A stretch of 64,000 bases of DNA from Basidiobolus meristosporus CBS 931.73 (taxonomy: Eukaryota > Basidiobolomycota > Basidiobolomycetes > Basidiobolales > Basidiobolaceae): assembly GCA_002104905.1 (NCBI GenBank), contig MCFE01000424.1, positions 1 through 64,000 on the forward strand. The letters are read 5' to 3'. Made by a program: the position numbers and the translations under genes. The notes under the pieces were generated by a model. The model was given only the letters and a program-made list of their open reading frames with translations. It did not search any database and was not told the DNA's origin. Below, piece by piece: positions 23,517 to 34,164 of this stretch. How positions within the stretch are numbered: the stretch's first letter is position 1; each line of letters begins with the position of its first letter.

Positions 23517-23806
23517 GTGCCAATAAGAAGGAAGAAGAAAATGCTTTAATAAGCAATGATAACCAATAAAGGAGGTACTCAAGACCCTACAAAGGCAACA
23601 GCAACCTGTTTTGTAACTACTGCAAAAGGAAAGGACACACATCAGACCATTACTTCAAAAAGAAAGATAATCAGCAAAAGAAGCCTGAATATGGAAATGC
23701 TGTAACAACTGAAGATAGACTATTCATATCAGCACTAAATATGACCACAAACAAGGATTCTCAGATGTGGTATATTGACTCTGGAACATCTCAACACTTT
23801 ACATGC

Positions 23807-24613
23807 TGTGGTGGTGTTGAGGTACTCCTGGGAGAAGCTACACAACTCAAGGTGTGTGAGGTGTCTGATGGGTGCAATAACCTCTGTGTCTAAACTGCTG
23901 GTGTCTTTGTCAATATGTCACTATGGTAAAAGCTCCTGCTTCTCTAGCTTCCTAGGTGCTCCAAGTGTCTCCAAAGGCCTCTGTGTGTCTTGTGCACTAC
24001 CCTGAAAAGCTCCTTGATGGCAGGTCTGAGATGTACTGTTGAAGGCAGGTGCAGTGATCAACTGCTATTCAATAAGGGAGAAGTGTTACTCATAGAAGGG
24101 ATGATTTATTGATGAGGGATTGCTTTCCCTTAAATACTTTTCCTGATTGCCAAGTGATAACTAATGACAAGGTTCTAGAAGAATCTAGGGATCAGTGGAA
24201 CTCTTGATGACATCACTATGAGCTAAAAGTATGCCAAGAATGTCCTGGAAGGTTCTAAAAGACACAGCACATCCAACCAATCAGGAATCAGTAGTCAGAA
24301 ACCTGTGCAACATAGAAATACCATATATGGTATTGAAATGGTAGGGATGGCAACACAGACCTAGGTCATGTGTCATGGGTAATGATGCGGGTACTTGCCT
24401 TATGTAGATACATATACTAATCACAGAGCTGAATAACATCTGGGATAACCAATGCTAATAACTAATCAGGGTAAACATCATATGGGGATAATACTGATAA
24501 TATGGGCAAAAGAAGAATGGGATAATATTGATAAGATAAAATATGGATAAGTATATCATATTGGCTATATGAATAAACTTGTCTGTGGGAGGTATGTTTA
24601 CCCATCCACAACA
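23807..24613 (-). repeat. Second solo LTR, same family as 22447-23516, opposite orientation
   Basis: Starts TGTGGTGGTG, the inverse of the other LTR's end, and ends ...CCACAACA. Internal blocks match in inverse, for example the ATCAGGAATCAGTAGTC region at about 24280 against GATTCCTGATTGG at about 22770, and CCATATATGG in both. It is about 260 bp shorter and interrupts the copia protease. The exact target duplication is blurred. Confidence 0.72.
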
Positions 24614-25975
24614 CCAAAAAGAACTTTTTACCCAATATCAAGAAATTCCAATTAAGAAGGTTTTCATGGGTGATGAAAGAACATTTATGCAGTGGGAGTA
24701 GGAACTATCCAAATGAACCTAAGAATCAGTGAAGGAAGCCATACACTGACTTTCAAAGAAGTACTCTATGCATTTTTGAATGGAGAACTTGATGGGGATG
24801 TGTATATGGTCCACCCTGATGGTTTTGTTGACCAAGATAACCCCCATTTGGTCTGCAAGCTTAAAAAGTCACTATATGGTCTCAAACAGTCACCAAGAGC
24901 CTGAAATTACAAGATCAACTCTTATTTGGAATCTTTGAGTTTCAAAAGGAGTAATGCCAACTATAGTATATACTATAAGCCAGATAGAGAAAATCCAGTT
25001 CTATTAGCTCTATAAGTTGATGATCTTATTATAGCTGCCAATAACCTAGAAACATTGGAAGAGACTAAATCCAGCCTATCAAAGGAGTTCAAGATGTCTG
25101 ATCTAGGAAAACTCAGTTACTACTTAGGGATTAAGTTCTCCATAGACAGAAGTACCCAGATTATTACCCTAAGCCAATCCAAGCATATTCAAGATATACT
25201 AAAGAAGTACCAAATGGAAGACTGTAAACCAGCAGCAACCCCAATGGAGACAAACCTTAACTTGGTCAAAACTCAACCAAATCAAGAGAGCTTGGTGCCA
25301 TCTGAAAGCCCTGACTTTCCTTATCAATCTATGATTGGCAGTCTGATGTATATCATGCTTGGAACATGTCCTGATATCTGATATTCAGTGGGAGTTGTCA
25401 GCCAACATAATCAGAATTATGGATCTGATCATATTGCAGCAGTTGAGCGGATTTTTAGATACCTAAAAGGAACTGCTGATATCTGCTTAAGATACACTTA
25501 TAAGGATTCTGAACAGGATCTTGTGGGATATTCTGATGCTGATTGGGGACAAAATTTGGAAGACAGAAGATCTACCACAGGATATACCTTTCTTTACTGC
25601 AAAGGAGCAATTTCATGGAATTCAAGAAAGCAACCAACAGTAACACTTTCTACCACAGAGGCAGAGTACATGGCAGCCTGTGAAGCTACAAAAGAAGCAA
25701 TGTGGCTAAGAAAGCTTTTTACAGATATAGGCCTATGTCAAAAAATGCCTATTACTTTATTTCAAGATAATCAAGGATGTATACAACTAGGTAGAAATCC
25801 AACTTTTCATGCTAGAACCAAGCACATGGATATTAGACATCAGTTCATATGTGAAGCTATAGAGAATAACTTAGTTAGCTTAGTTTACTGTCCTACAGAT
25901 GAAATGAGTGCAGACATATTTGCCAAACCATTAGCTAGAGACAACTTTGAATATCTTAGGTCAAAATTAGGACTA

Positions 25976-26559
25976 TATGTATTCCTCAGTCTGATAAACA
26001 CAGGTCTTGAATAAGCAGCCTTGCCTTGGAAACATGTCTTGCCTTGTTGATCTACACCTAAGTCATTTCCTGGTCCTGCCTTGCCCAGCTTTACTCTCCT
26101 GCCTTGTGTCTATTCATAACAGTAGATGTGTTTGCAGAGAAAGGCAATTTGTCTACCACAGCCTCCACATTGTCCATTGTTGACAGAGTGGAGATCTCAC
26201 TGACAGACAAAGTAACATCTTTAAGAGCTCAATAGGTTATCATGATGTCTTCAGTGCAATTTTGGAACATTAATATGCACACCAAGAGGTTGCAGCACTT
26301 CAAGAGCAGTCATCAAGAAAACACACTTGAATATTGCAAGGATTTATTGCAAAGACTAGCAGATGAGGAGCTAAACCTTACAGTGCTGGCCAAAGACTGG
26401 AACATATGGGAACCAGTGAATGAACAGTGGCATAAAGCCACTGGGTTCCCTCCAAAGCCATGGAACCAGAGCATTAGAGCAGAAATACTTATTAAGTGGT
26501 GGATTTTAATGGAGTTACATGGCAATCATATAGCTTATGCTTAGGAATGTCTTCAGTAC
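25976..26559. other. Unassigned repeat-derived segment with a 100-aa frame
   Basis: Between copia RNase H and an inverted LTR. A plus-strand ATG frame at 26242-26544 reads a charged protein (SSHQENTLEYCKDLLQRLAD, then VLAKDWNIWEPVNEQWHK) with Trp-rich spacing like a transposon protein, but I recognise no family and see no partner. Possibly a fragment of an unknown mobile element. Confidence 0.3.
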
Positions 26560-26750
26560 ACATATGCAAAGCTTGGGGCTGTTTGGGCAACTTTGAGAAT
26601 TTTCATGTTCTTGGTACCTGATGCTTTGGTGAAAATATTCTAAGTAAATCCTAACAAGAAATTTGGTGAGTATTCTCAAAGGTCTGTAGGTAATGATCTA
26701 GGTGACCAAGTTAGGTGAGTATTTAGGTGGAATTACAAATTTTTACAACA
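26560..26750 (-). repeat. Copia LTR, inverted, truncated
   Basis: Reverse complement of the copia LTR: the end reads GGTGGAATTACAAATTTTTACAACA, the inverse of the LTR start. It is missing the R/U5 half. With the next entries it forms an LTR/gag-start/LTR remnant of a minus-strand copia element. Confidence 0.85.
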
Positions 26751-26843
26751 GTCAAAGGCACTTGATATAGGGAACTTTTGGAAAAATTCCAGTAACAGCA
26801 TAAGTAGACATTCCAGAGAGTGACAGCCTAGGGCTCACGGTCT
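26751..26843 (-). mobile_element. Leader and gag start of a minus-strand copia copy
   Basis: On the minus strand this reads a primer site variant (CCGTGAGCCC for GGTTATGAGCCC), the leader AGGCTGTCACTCTCTGG and the first ~20 gag codons, then meets the other LTR. The rest of the element is deleted. Confidence 0.75.
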
Positions 26844-27185
26844 GTGGTACAAATCTTGAAGATATTGAAAGTAATAGGGAGTACTAGTAGATTATGTTGT
26901 TCAACCTGATGATTCAATGAATGCAAAAGTAACATTTGTACCTTTACATGGTCTTGGCAAAACAAACACACAAAGTATGCTTAGGAAGGCCCCAAGAGCA
27001 TGTTTGCAATGTCTGAGGCTGTATGGACAGCTCTGAGATATTTCATGCTCTAGGTTTCTGATGTTTAGGTGTATTCCAAGTAAATCCTGAGAAGGAATTT
27101 GGTCAGAATTCTCTTTGATTTGTACACTATGATACAAGTAACTAAGTTAGATCAATATTTAGGTGCAATTACAAAGCTTACAACA
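26844..27185 (-). repeat. Copia 5' LTR of the minus-strand copy (about 342 bp)
   Basis: Full-length inverted LTR ending GCTTACAACA at 27185. It is the most diverged LTR in the window, and its GTAAAAG...CTTTTAC inverted repeat is largely lost. It marks the right edge of the transposon block. Confidence 0.83.
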
Positions 27186-27814
27186 AAATTATGGTGTAAT
27201 ACAAATTTACAAGACACAAGTTGAGTGAAATATTCTGCAGGAAGATTTTGAGGACCTTTGAGGGATTGGGAGAGCTGTATGATTTGCCTATCCACATGTA
27301 GGTTTTTTACAACTACAAGAAGCACTTGCACTTCATTGAGTATTAATGATAAGAATGTTACCAAATGATTACAAGAAGTGATGTTTGTTACTTGGATCTG
27401 ACTGAAAACTCAATGAGCTACTATGGACTTCAACAATTCAAAGGGTAAGCTGGCATCAAACCACATCTATCATCAATCATGGAGAATTTTGCAAGCAGTA
27501 GAAACGCATACTGTTGCCATGGTTTGGTCTGACAACCAAGTGAATGAAATACGTATGCTGCACTGGCGATTTTTGTTGCCTGATGGCGGACCCCATTTCA
27601 TTCCAGCAGGAGTATACGTAACAAACCAACAGCGCGCACTGATTCGAGGATTGATATGGCAGCTTAGTGGGATGGAGATGATTTCGGGCCAAGCCAACGC
27701 AATTTCCAGACGAATTTGGAAACAAAATTTTACCCATGAGGAATGGCTGTGGACAAGTGGCTTGTAACTGTTTTTCTTGCCGGAGGCTTGCGACCAGATT
27801 CTTAGTCATCGGAT
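27186..27814. other. Boundary spacer upstream of the disulfide isomerase gene
   Basis: Composition changes from CpG-poor to CpG-containing near 27,480. An open plus-strand frame at 27423-27767 (114 aa, MDFNNSKGK...) crosses the composition boundary and has no recognisable domain; I regard it as chance or gene debris. The last ~50 bases form the 5' leader of the next gene. Confidence 0.35.
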
Positions 27815-30511
27815 ATGCAGTTGTTGAAAACATTTCTTCTGGCGTTTGGTCTCCAGTCCATCAGTGCACTGAATCTCACACCAGACACCTACGAGGAGAA
27901 CGTCAGCTCGGGCATCTGGTAAGTCCACGTTCCCCACCTCTCCTCCCCGTCCCATCCATTTACTCACGGCGAGATTGGCTTCCTGGGGGTGGTAGGTTCG
28001 TTCAGTTTTATTCCCCGTACTGTCGATACTGCCGAGAATTAGGTATTTCTCAGCCAGCTGGACACTTCTGTGTGCTTTCTTCTAATCACCTCGACAGCCC
28101 CCTTGTGGAACGAGCTTGATCTCAAATTGGCACCTAAGGTTGAAGGGAAGGATTTCCACCTTGCCCGCGTGGATTGCATCGAATTCAAAGGTACCTAGGA
28201 CCAGCTCCATACCAACTGTCTTACGTCATCTCACCTTGTGAAACCCCGGCCATGACAGAATTTTGCGAGCAGCGCGGCGTTACCGAGTATCCCACCCTCC
28301 ACCTGTAAGTAGCCTATTTTTGGAACAAGTGAGCGTGACGGGTGAGCTGAAAGTTGCTCTGCTTCAACAGATTCAAACAAGGAGAAAAAGTTGATCAATT
28401 CACCGGGGTTAGAAGCTACGACAACTTCGAACAATTTTTATTGCCTCGCATTGGAAACGCCCAGCTGGTAAGAGTCCTCTACAACCCACCAGGGCATCCG
28501 TCCAAGCACTTCGGCTAACAGCGGCAAAAGTCGGAAGACGCCCCCGAGTCTGTCCCTGCGGAACAGGTGGTGATTAATGCCCCTACCGAACAAGGCCCTC
28601 CGATCAACCCCGACGGTGAAGTGGTTATATTGGACTCCGACTCATTCGACAAGGTAACCCAGCCCCATCGTCTGTTGTCGCTGCCGACCAATACTCACCA
28701 GCATATTCCTTAGCTCACTGGGCCCTGGTTTATTGTAAGCTTTGAGTAATCTAGTGTGCATGTTGCCTGTCTAACCGACCCCAAGAAATTCTTTGCTCCA
28801 TGGTGCGGGCACTGTAAAAAAGTAAGTATCCTGCACCTCTGCCCTGTTGTAATCCCATGCTAACCGGGAGCAGTTAGGTATGGTTCATTTGAAGCGAATT
28901 CTTCCCCTGCAGGCAGCCAACCATCTCGTAAATAGCGCCCACCTGGGAAGAACTCGGCTCGAAACTCAAGAACACGATCAACGTAGGGTCTGTGGACTGC
29001 ACTGACCACGAAGGTACATCTTGAGCATTTACCGATTTCCTGGCAACATTTGCTAAAGCCTTCAGCCAGGCATCTGCAAAAGAAATGAGATCAGAGGCTA
29101 CCCCACTCTGAAATTGTATCCTTGAAGCCATGTTCCCGCTAATGCGCATCTCCAAATCTCTTACCCGTCCTTAATCCACTCGAAGCCTCCAGGACGGCAA
29201 CTCCATATCTTACTCTGGGCCCCGCACCCTGGAAAAGCTCTCAGACTTCGCCCTCAAGGCCTCGAAGTAAGAACCCGCATCTCCCTCCCTCATGTCGCAT
29301 CAGGATACTCAGCCAATTCTACCAGCTCGAAAATCGAAGAGGTGAACCCCAACCAGCTGGATCAAATCAAGTCTGGAAACGTTACTTTCGTTTATTTCCA
29401 CAGCGAGACGTCACCAGAAGAACCTTTGGTAATTTGCTCAGTGCAGTGTACTACAGAGGCCGGGACTAACACTGCTACTTAGAACACCGTCAAGAGCGTG
29501 GTAAACACACTTTTCATCCATTCATTTTTCTACACCTCCAGCAACCCCAAGATTGCCGAGGAGTTGGGCATTCGCCAAACACCAGCATTGGTCGTCTTCA
29601 AAGAGGGTCTTCGCCGACAGTACGAAAATCCCCTCGACGACAAAGCAGCGGTGCAAGAGTGGATCACCACCGAGCAATTCCCTCTCCTCACCCAGATTGA
29701 ATCACAAAACTCCGAGGCGTTGCTGAGGTCTCCTCATCTGGTTGTTATGGGGGTTTTGGACCCATCGAGCGCCGATTTCCCCCAGTCGTTGCAGCAACTC
29801 CATGACTCCGCCAGCGAATACTACATGCAGGAAACTACGAAATCCTTAGAGCATGTTACTTTTGTTTGGATCGATGGGGTTCAGTGGGCCAGATATGTAT
29901 CGAAAGTATTCTCAATCACGGAGAAGTCCATGCCATCCGTTATCCTCGCACATCTTAAGGTGGAAGCCGAAAGGCCACTCAACGCGCATTTCCCAACATC
30001 TACTCACATTCGTTTATTGAGCCAGGATGACACCTATTACGACGCCGACGCTCAGGAAGTACGCCTCTTAGTCCAAAAAGATGGCATCTTGAAAGCGATC
30101 TCGGCTGCCCAGAATGGAGAGCTAAAGGCAAGGCTCCTGGAATGGTCTCTTGTGGAAACCTCGACTAACTGAATAGATTCTAGGGTAAGAGCACGCTGGA
30201 TTTCTTCTCCAGAGGCACCAAGGTTAGTACATCCAGCGAACCTGCACGAGTGAGGCCGACGCTAACTCACCATCCCCCTCTTGTAGAGAGTTTACGTATT
30301 TCTGAGCCCCGTTGTGGTAACTACCGAGTTGTATGGTGTAATCCACGCGTCTTGACGTATTCACATTTGTCTCCGCTAGGTGTTCTTCAAGAACTATCCG
30401 CTGGCGATCGTTGGTGTGCTGCTCGCAGCCATTGCTGCCACAGTTTATTTAGTTATCAGATGTCTTGACGACGATTCAAGCACGTATGAGGAGCATGTGA
30501 AAGAGGAGTAA
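27815..30511 (+). CDS. ER membrane protein disulfide isomerase (Eps1/TMX-like), about 16 exons
   Basis: Thioredoxin-fold oxidoreductase that should form or rearrange disulfides in the ER lumen. The N-terminus MQLLKTFLLAFGLQSISA is a signal peptide. Domain 1 has WFVQFYSPYCRYC, an atypical CRYC centre, and then ARVDCIEF. Domain 2 has WFIKFFAPWCGHCKK with the classical CGHC, then TPTWEEL and GSVDCTDHEGICKRNEIRGY. Redox-inactive thioredoxin-like regions follow (29330-30127), then a C-terminal TM helix (FFKNYPLAIVGVLLAAIAAT) and an acidic tail ending EEHVKEE without a KDEL signal. Exons by splice signals begin 27815-27918, 27996-28042, 28098-28190. The intron at 30128-30183 starts GC instead of GT. 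Two N-terminal active domains plus one TM suit the fungal Eps1 type better than soluble Pdi1. Exon borders are my reconstruction. Confidence 0.9.
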
Positions 30512-31048
30512 GCCCGACTGGCGCGTGTGGCCGTATTCCTCCGGATCGCCTATCCCCCCCCCTATCCTCATCTACCCTTGATTCTTGTTTCACGAGAGGC
30601 TCAGCATCTTGAATTTATTAAATGTTTGTTTATGTTTGCACAATGACATTGATGGGATCACGTGATCACGTTGACATTCGCCGTGTTTGTTTGCGGGCAG
30701 CACGTGCCGTGGTGTCGATGGCCAGGAGGGATGGAGATATCCAGGCCATATGCTTAGTCACGCCATGGCCGAACATATAATGATGGAGACAGATCTGAAG
30801 GACTAAACAAAAGTGAGATATCGGTGGGCAGGACGAATAAAATCTGGTTTATGGTGATAATAAGAAAAATCATCATAATATTCCAGTGGAAATCGCAGCA
30901 GAGCGACTCCCAAATTTTAAATGCTGTCACGAAAAAAAAAACCCCTCTCATTCGTGAACGAGAGTACCATCCATTCTGAGGAACTGTTCGTTTCTTTTTT
31001 GCGGTCCCATTCATATATCGAAGGAATCCGTTTGTGAATTGTATTTCA
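30512..31048. other. Intergenic region between isomerase and nucleoporin genes
   Basis: Contains the 3' flank of the isomerase gene (ATTTATTAAATG near 30610 could hold its poly(A) signal), a small inverted repeat GATCACGTGATCACG at 30657-30671, and the promoter of the nucleoporin gene with a homopolymer A run at 30933-30941. No gene seen. Confidence 0.5.
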
Positions 31049-34000
31049 ATGTTTGGTAGTAGCGGATTTGGAAGCTCAAGTTTCGGAGGAACCTCAGGTT
31101 TTGGCCAACAAGCAAATCAAAATCAGAATCAGAATCAAGGTTCGATGTTTGGTCAGACCTCGAACACTTTCGGGGGTTCAAGCGGAGGTAGTTCGGTTGT
31201 TCGTGTTATTCTCGGCTACAAATCGTTAAATTCATCTTCGTTCTTACAGGCTTCGGACAACAATCCAACACTGGTGGTTTTGGCTCAACCTCTACCTTCG
31301 GCCAACCACAGCAACAATCTGGCTTTGGCTCCACCGGTAGATCGCGCTTAACATAATCCCGCCGATTCTAGCAACTGACTCCAACTTTTGACAGGTGCTT
31401 TCGGAGGAACATCAACCGGCTTCGGATCGCAGCCACAACAATCTGGTTTCGGCTCAGGCGGACTTTTTGGTTCCAGTAAGTTTCTCTTTTCCCACAGCTA
31501 CTTTTGCCAGATCAACTCATCCGATCGATAGATACCGCTGCTCCAGCCTCAAACACAAGCTTTGGTTTTGGCAGTATGACTAATATCTAGTTGCAGAAGT
31601 ATCCAAACACCAAAACACGCATACTGAATGATATTTATTATTTTAGATTCATCGACCACCCCAGCTTTTGGCTCAACACCAAGCTCCACGGGTGTGTTTG
31701 GACAAAGTTCGAACACTGGAAATACCTTTGGCTCTACCACCACCAGTGGCGGTTTGTTTGGCAACACTAACACAAATGCCACTGGCGCATTTGGCGGAGC
31801 CACGTCTGGTTTTGGGAGTGGAATGGCCAATACTGGAAATGGAACCGCTTCACCGGCTTATAGTGTTACCCAGGAGAAGGATTCTAGCACAGGTGTGATC
31901 ACCCTCTTGCAAAGTATCAGTGCCATGCCTGCCTATCGAAACTTCTCATTTGAAGAATTGAGAGTGCAGGATTATCAGCAAGGTAGGAAGACAGCCGGCC
32001 AGGCTGGAACTACTGGAGGGGCATTTGGCTCCACTAATTCTACCACGTTTGGCGGAAGTACCTTTGGAAGCAATACAAATAGTACCGGATTCGGATCTAC
32101 ACCTACATCCACCGGAACATCTCTCTTTGGTAATACCACCGCAAGCACAGGCTTTGGGCAGCCATCAACTGGGTTTGGCAGCACTTCAGCCCCCAGCTTT
32201 GGAGCGACTACCCCCTCAACAGGTAACTCCAGCAGCAACCTATCAAGGGTTGTTCTTGTACTAAAGTTTTGACAATACTAATAGGATTGTTTGGCTCCAA
32301 TGCCACCACCACCGGTACCTCCGCCGCCACCACCTCTCCTTTCGGCCAACCTGCCAATACGGGCGGGTTTGGAAACACCACTTCATTCGGTCAAAACACT
32401 AACAACTCAAGCTTTGGGGCCGGAACCGGCTTTGGCAATACAGCAGCCAAACCCACATTTGGTTTTGGCTCCACCAACACCACACCAACCTCAACTTTTG
32501 GCGCAGCACCATCGACCTTCGGAAATACCAACACTAATCAAAGCACCGGCTTTGGATTTGGAGGCACATCAACCGCCACCACTACTCCAGCATTTGGAGC
32601 TACAAACACCAATACAGGCTTTGGATTTAACGCACCAGCGTCTACTGCTCCCGCCACCTCCACTCCATCATTTGGGTTTGGTAATACCGCTGGATCCACC
32701 TTTGGTGCTGCCAAACCTGCCGCCAACAGTTTCTCGTTTGGTGCCAACACTAACACCACTGGAACCACTCTAGCAAAGCCATCCTTTGGGGGCTTTGGCA
32801 ATGCTACCTCAACCACCACCACCACTCCTAGCTTGTTCGGTAATACTAATGCCTCGAGCACCCCTAGTTTATTCGGAAATACTGCCACCTCCACTACCAC
32901 TACCCCAAGTCTCTTCGGCAACACCGCCTCAACTGTAACTTCTAATCCATTTGGGGCATCCACCGCCGCATCCGGCACCACCGCTGGCAGTAGTTTGTTT
33001 GCACCAAAGCCTACCCTTGGTGGCTCCTCTCTATTCTCGAACCCATCCACTACAGGCACCGGACTGGGCTCATTTGGCACCAATAGCACAGCTGGTGGCC
33101 TTTCAACTCTTTCAAGTGCCGCTCCAAACGCCACACCTGCCAATCAAACCGGACTACAGGCCGCCATCGACAAGAATCCTTACGGAAACAACCCACTCTT
33201 CTCCTCGCTCCCAGCCACCAGTTCACCTTTGCCGGCCGCACCATTGCGAAGCAGTGTCGCCACGGAAAGCGCACCCACCAACGGGCAAGCCACACAGAAA
33301 AAGAAAACCGGATCCACCTTGCACTTCAAGTCTGCCCCACGATCAGTCGCCAAGATCAAGCTTCGTGGATTCAGTTCTCAGTCTCCCCTTAGAGCATCCA
33401 CCCCCAAATCAAATACCGTATCTGAGAATGGCAACAACGACCCACTCTTGAGTCCGGATGCTTACACCCCCAACTCTAGCGTTAAGCGGTTGAACATCTC
33501 TCGCTCTAACCCCACCACTCCGCTCAAGGAGCTTCAGACGGACAAGATTCTTGGAAACCACTCGCCTCTCAGTGACCTCAACCATACCCCCAAGAATGGA
33601 ACCTTGGATCAAGTGCTCCACAGCCTGTCTACCACGCCTCAGAAGTCCCCGTCTCAACCCATTTCTTCTGCACGCTTGAACGAATCCACCCGTAGCTATG
33701 GGGACGAAAGCGTCGCGACCACCCAGCCGGACGGGGAATACTGGGTCTCTCCCTCGATAGCTGAGCTCAAGAAGATGACCCCCGGACAACTCAAGAGAGT
33801 CGAAGATTTCGAGGTGGGACGTACCGGGTACGGAAAGGTTCGATTCCTGGAGCCAGTGGATTTGTCGGATATCGCCTCGTTGGATAGCATCCCCGGGGAG
33901 ATTGTGATCTTCGAGAAGAAGGTGTGCATCGTGTTCCCAGACGAAGCCAACAAGCCGCCCCCAGGCAAGGGATTGAACGCCCCAGCAGTGGTCACATTGA

Positions 34001-34164
34001 ACAACTGTTGGCCCATCGACAAGGCCACGAGACAGCCCATACGCGATATGAAACATCCCAAGTTACAGCAACATGTGAAGAAGCTGAAGGCCATGGCCGA
34101 GACTCAATTCTTAGATTTCAACTACGAGACAGCCACCTGGTCGTTCATGGTGAATCATTTCTAA
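31049..34164 (+). CDS. FG nucleoporin of the Nup98/Nup116 family, 934 aa
   Basis: Component of the nuclear pore channel that binds transport receptors through FG repeats. The ATG at 31049 opens MFGSSGFGSSSFGG, the usual Nup98 start. Exons: 31049-31187, 31250-31336, 31395-31475, 31532-31573, 31647-32222, 32285-34164; phases add up to 2,805 nt. FG repeats (mostly FG, some GLFG) fill both halves. Between them (about 31850-31990) lies a GLEBS motif, AMPAYRNFSFEELRVQDYQQ, the Gle2/Rae1 binding site. After a basic Ser/Pro linker comes the C-terminal autoproteolytic/pore-anchoring domain (33730-34161): EYWVSPSIAELKKMTPGQL, then VGRTGYGKVRF, PPPGKGLNAPAVVTLNNCWP. The protein ends ...SFMVNHF-stop, exactly where Nup98-Nup96 precursors are cut (HF/S), so it is a stand-alone form like yeast Nup116/Nup100. 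Confidence 0.96.

Larger units (their letters stand above)
21836..25975 (+). mobile_element. Copia relic, copy 4 (gag-pro, RT-RNase H), interrupted twice
   Basis: Gag (21836-22446) reads EKLNGSNYQVWKLKMKML, stop, ERGLWDIVMGEECP and continues after a solo LTR at 23521 with the zinc knuckle (CNYCKRKGH, 23610-23645) and protease (YIDSGTS). A second solo LTR interrupts it at 23807-24613. A deletion near 24770 then fuses protease to RT (FLNGELDGDVYMVHPDGF), removing integrase. RT has LVCKLKKSLYGLKQSPR, and YVDD reads stop-VDD near 25015. RNase H is the best preserved in the window (25388-25960, GYSDADWG, TTEAEYMAACEA, KHMDIRHQFICEA). The polypurine tract and 3' LTR are replaced by unrelated sequence after about 25975. 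Confidence 0.93.

Noticed and set aside
27423-27767. 114-aa plus-strand frame before the isomerase gene
   Set aside because: It crosses the transposon/gene composition boundary, overlaps an equally long minus frame, and shows no domain; most likely chance or promoter sequence.
31034-31048. Upstream start of the nucleoporin frame (residues NCIS before MFG)
   Set aside because: The first codon there is GTG; the ATG at 31049 gives the family's normal MFG start.
32538-33143. 201-aa minus-strand Val/Pro/Leu-rich frame, and similar frames at 31549-32264
   Set aside because: Shadows of the FG-repeat coding sequence; the repeated composition keeps other frames open.
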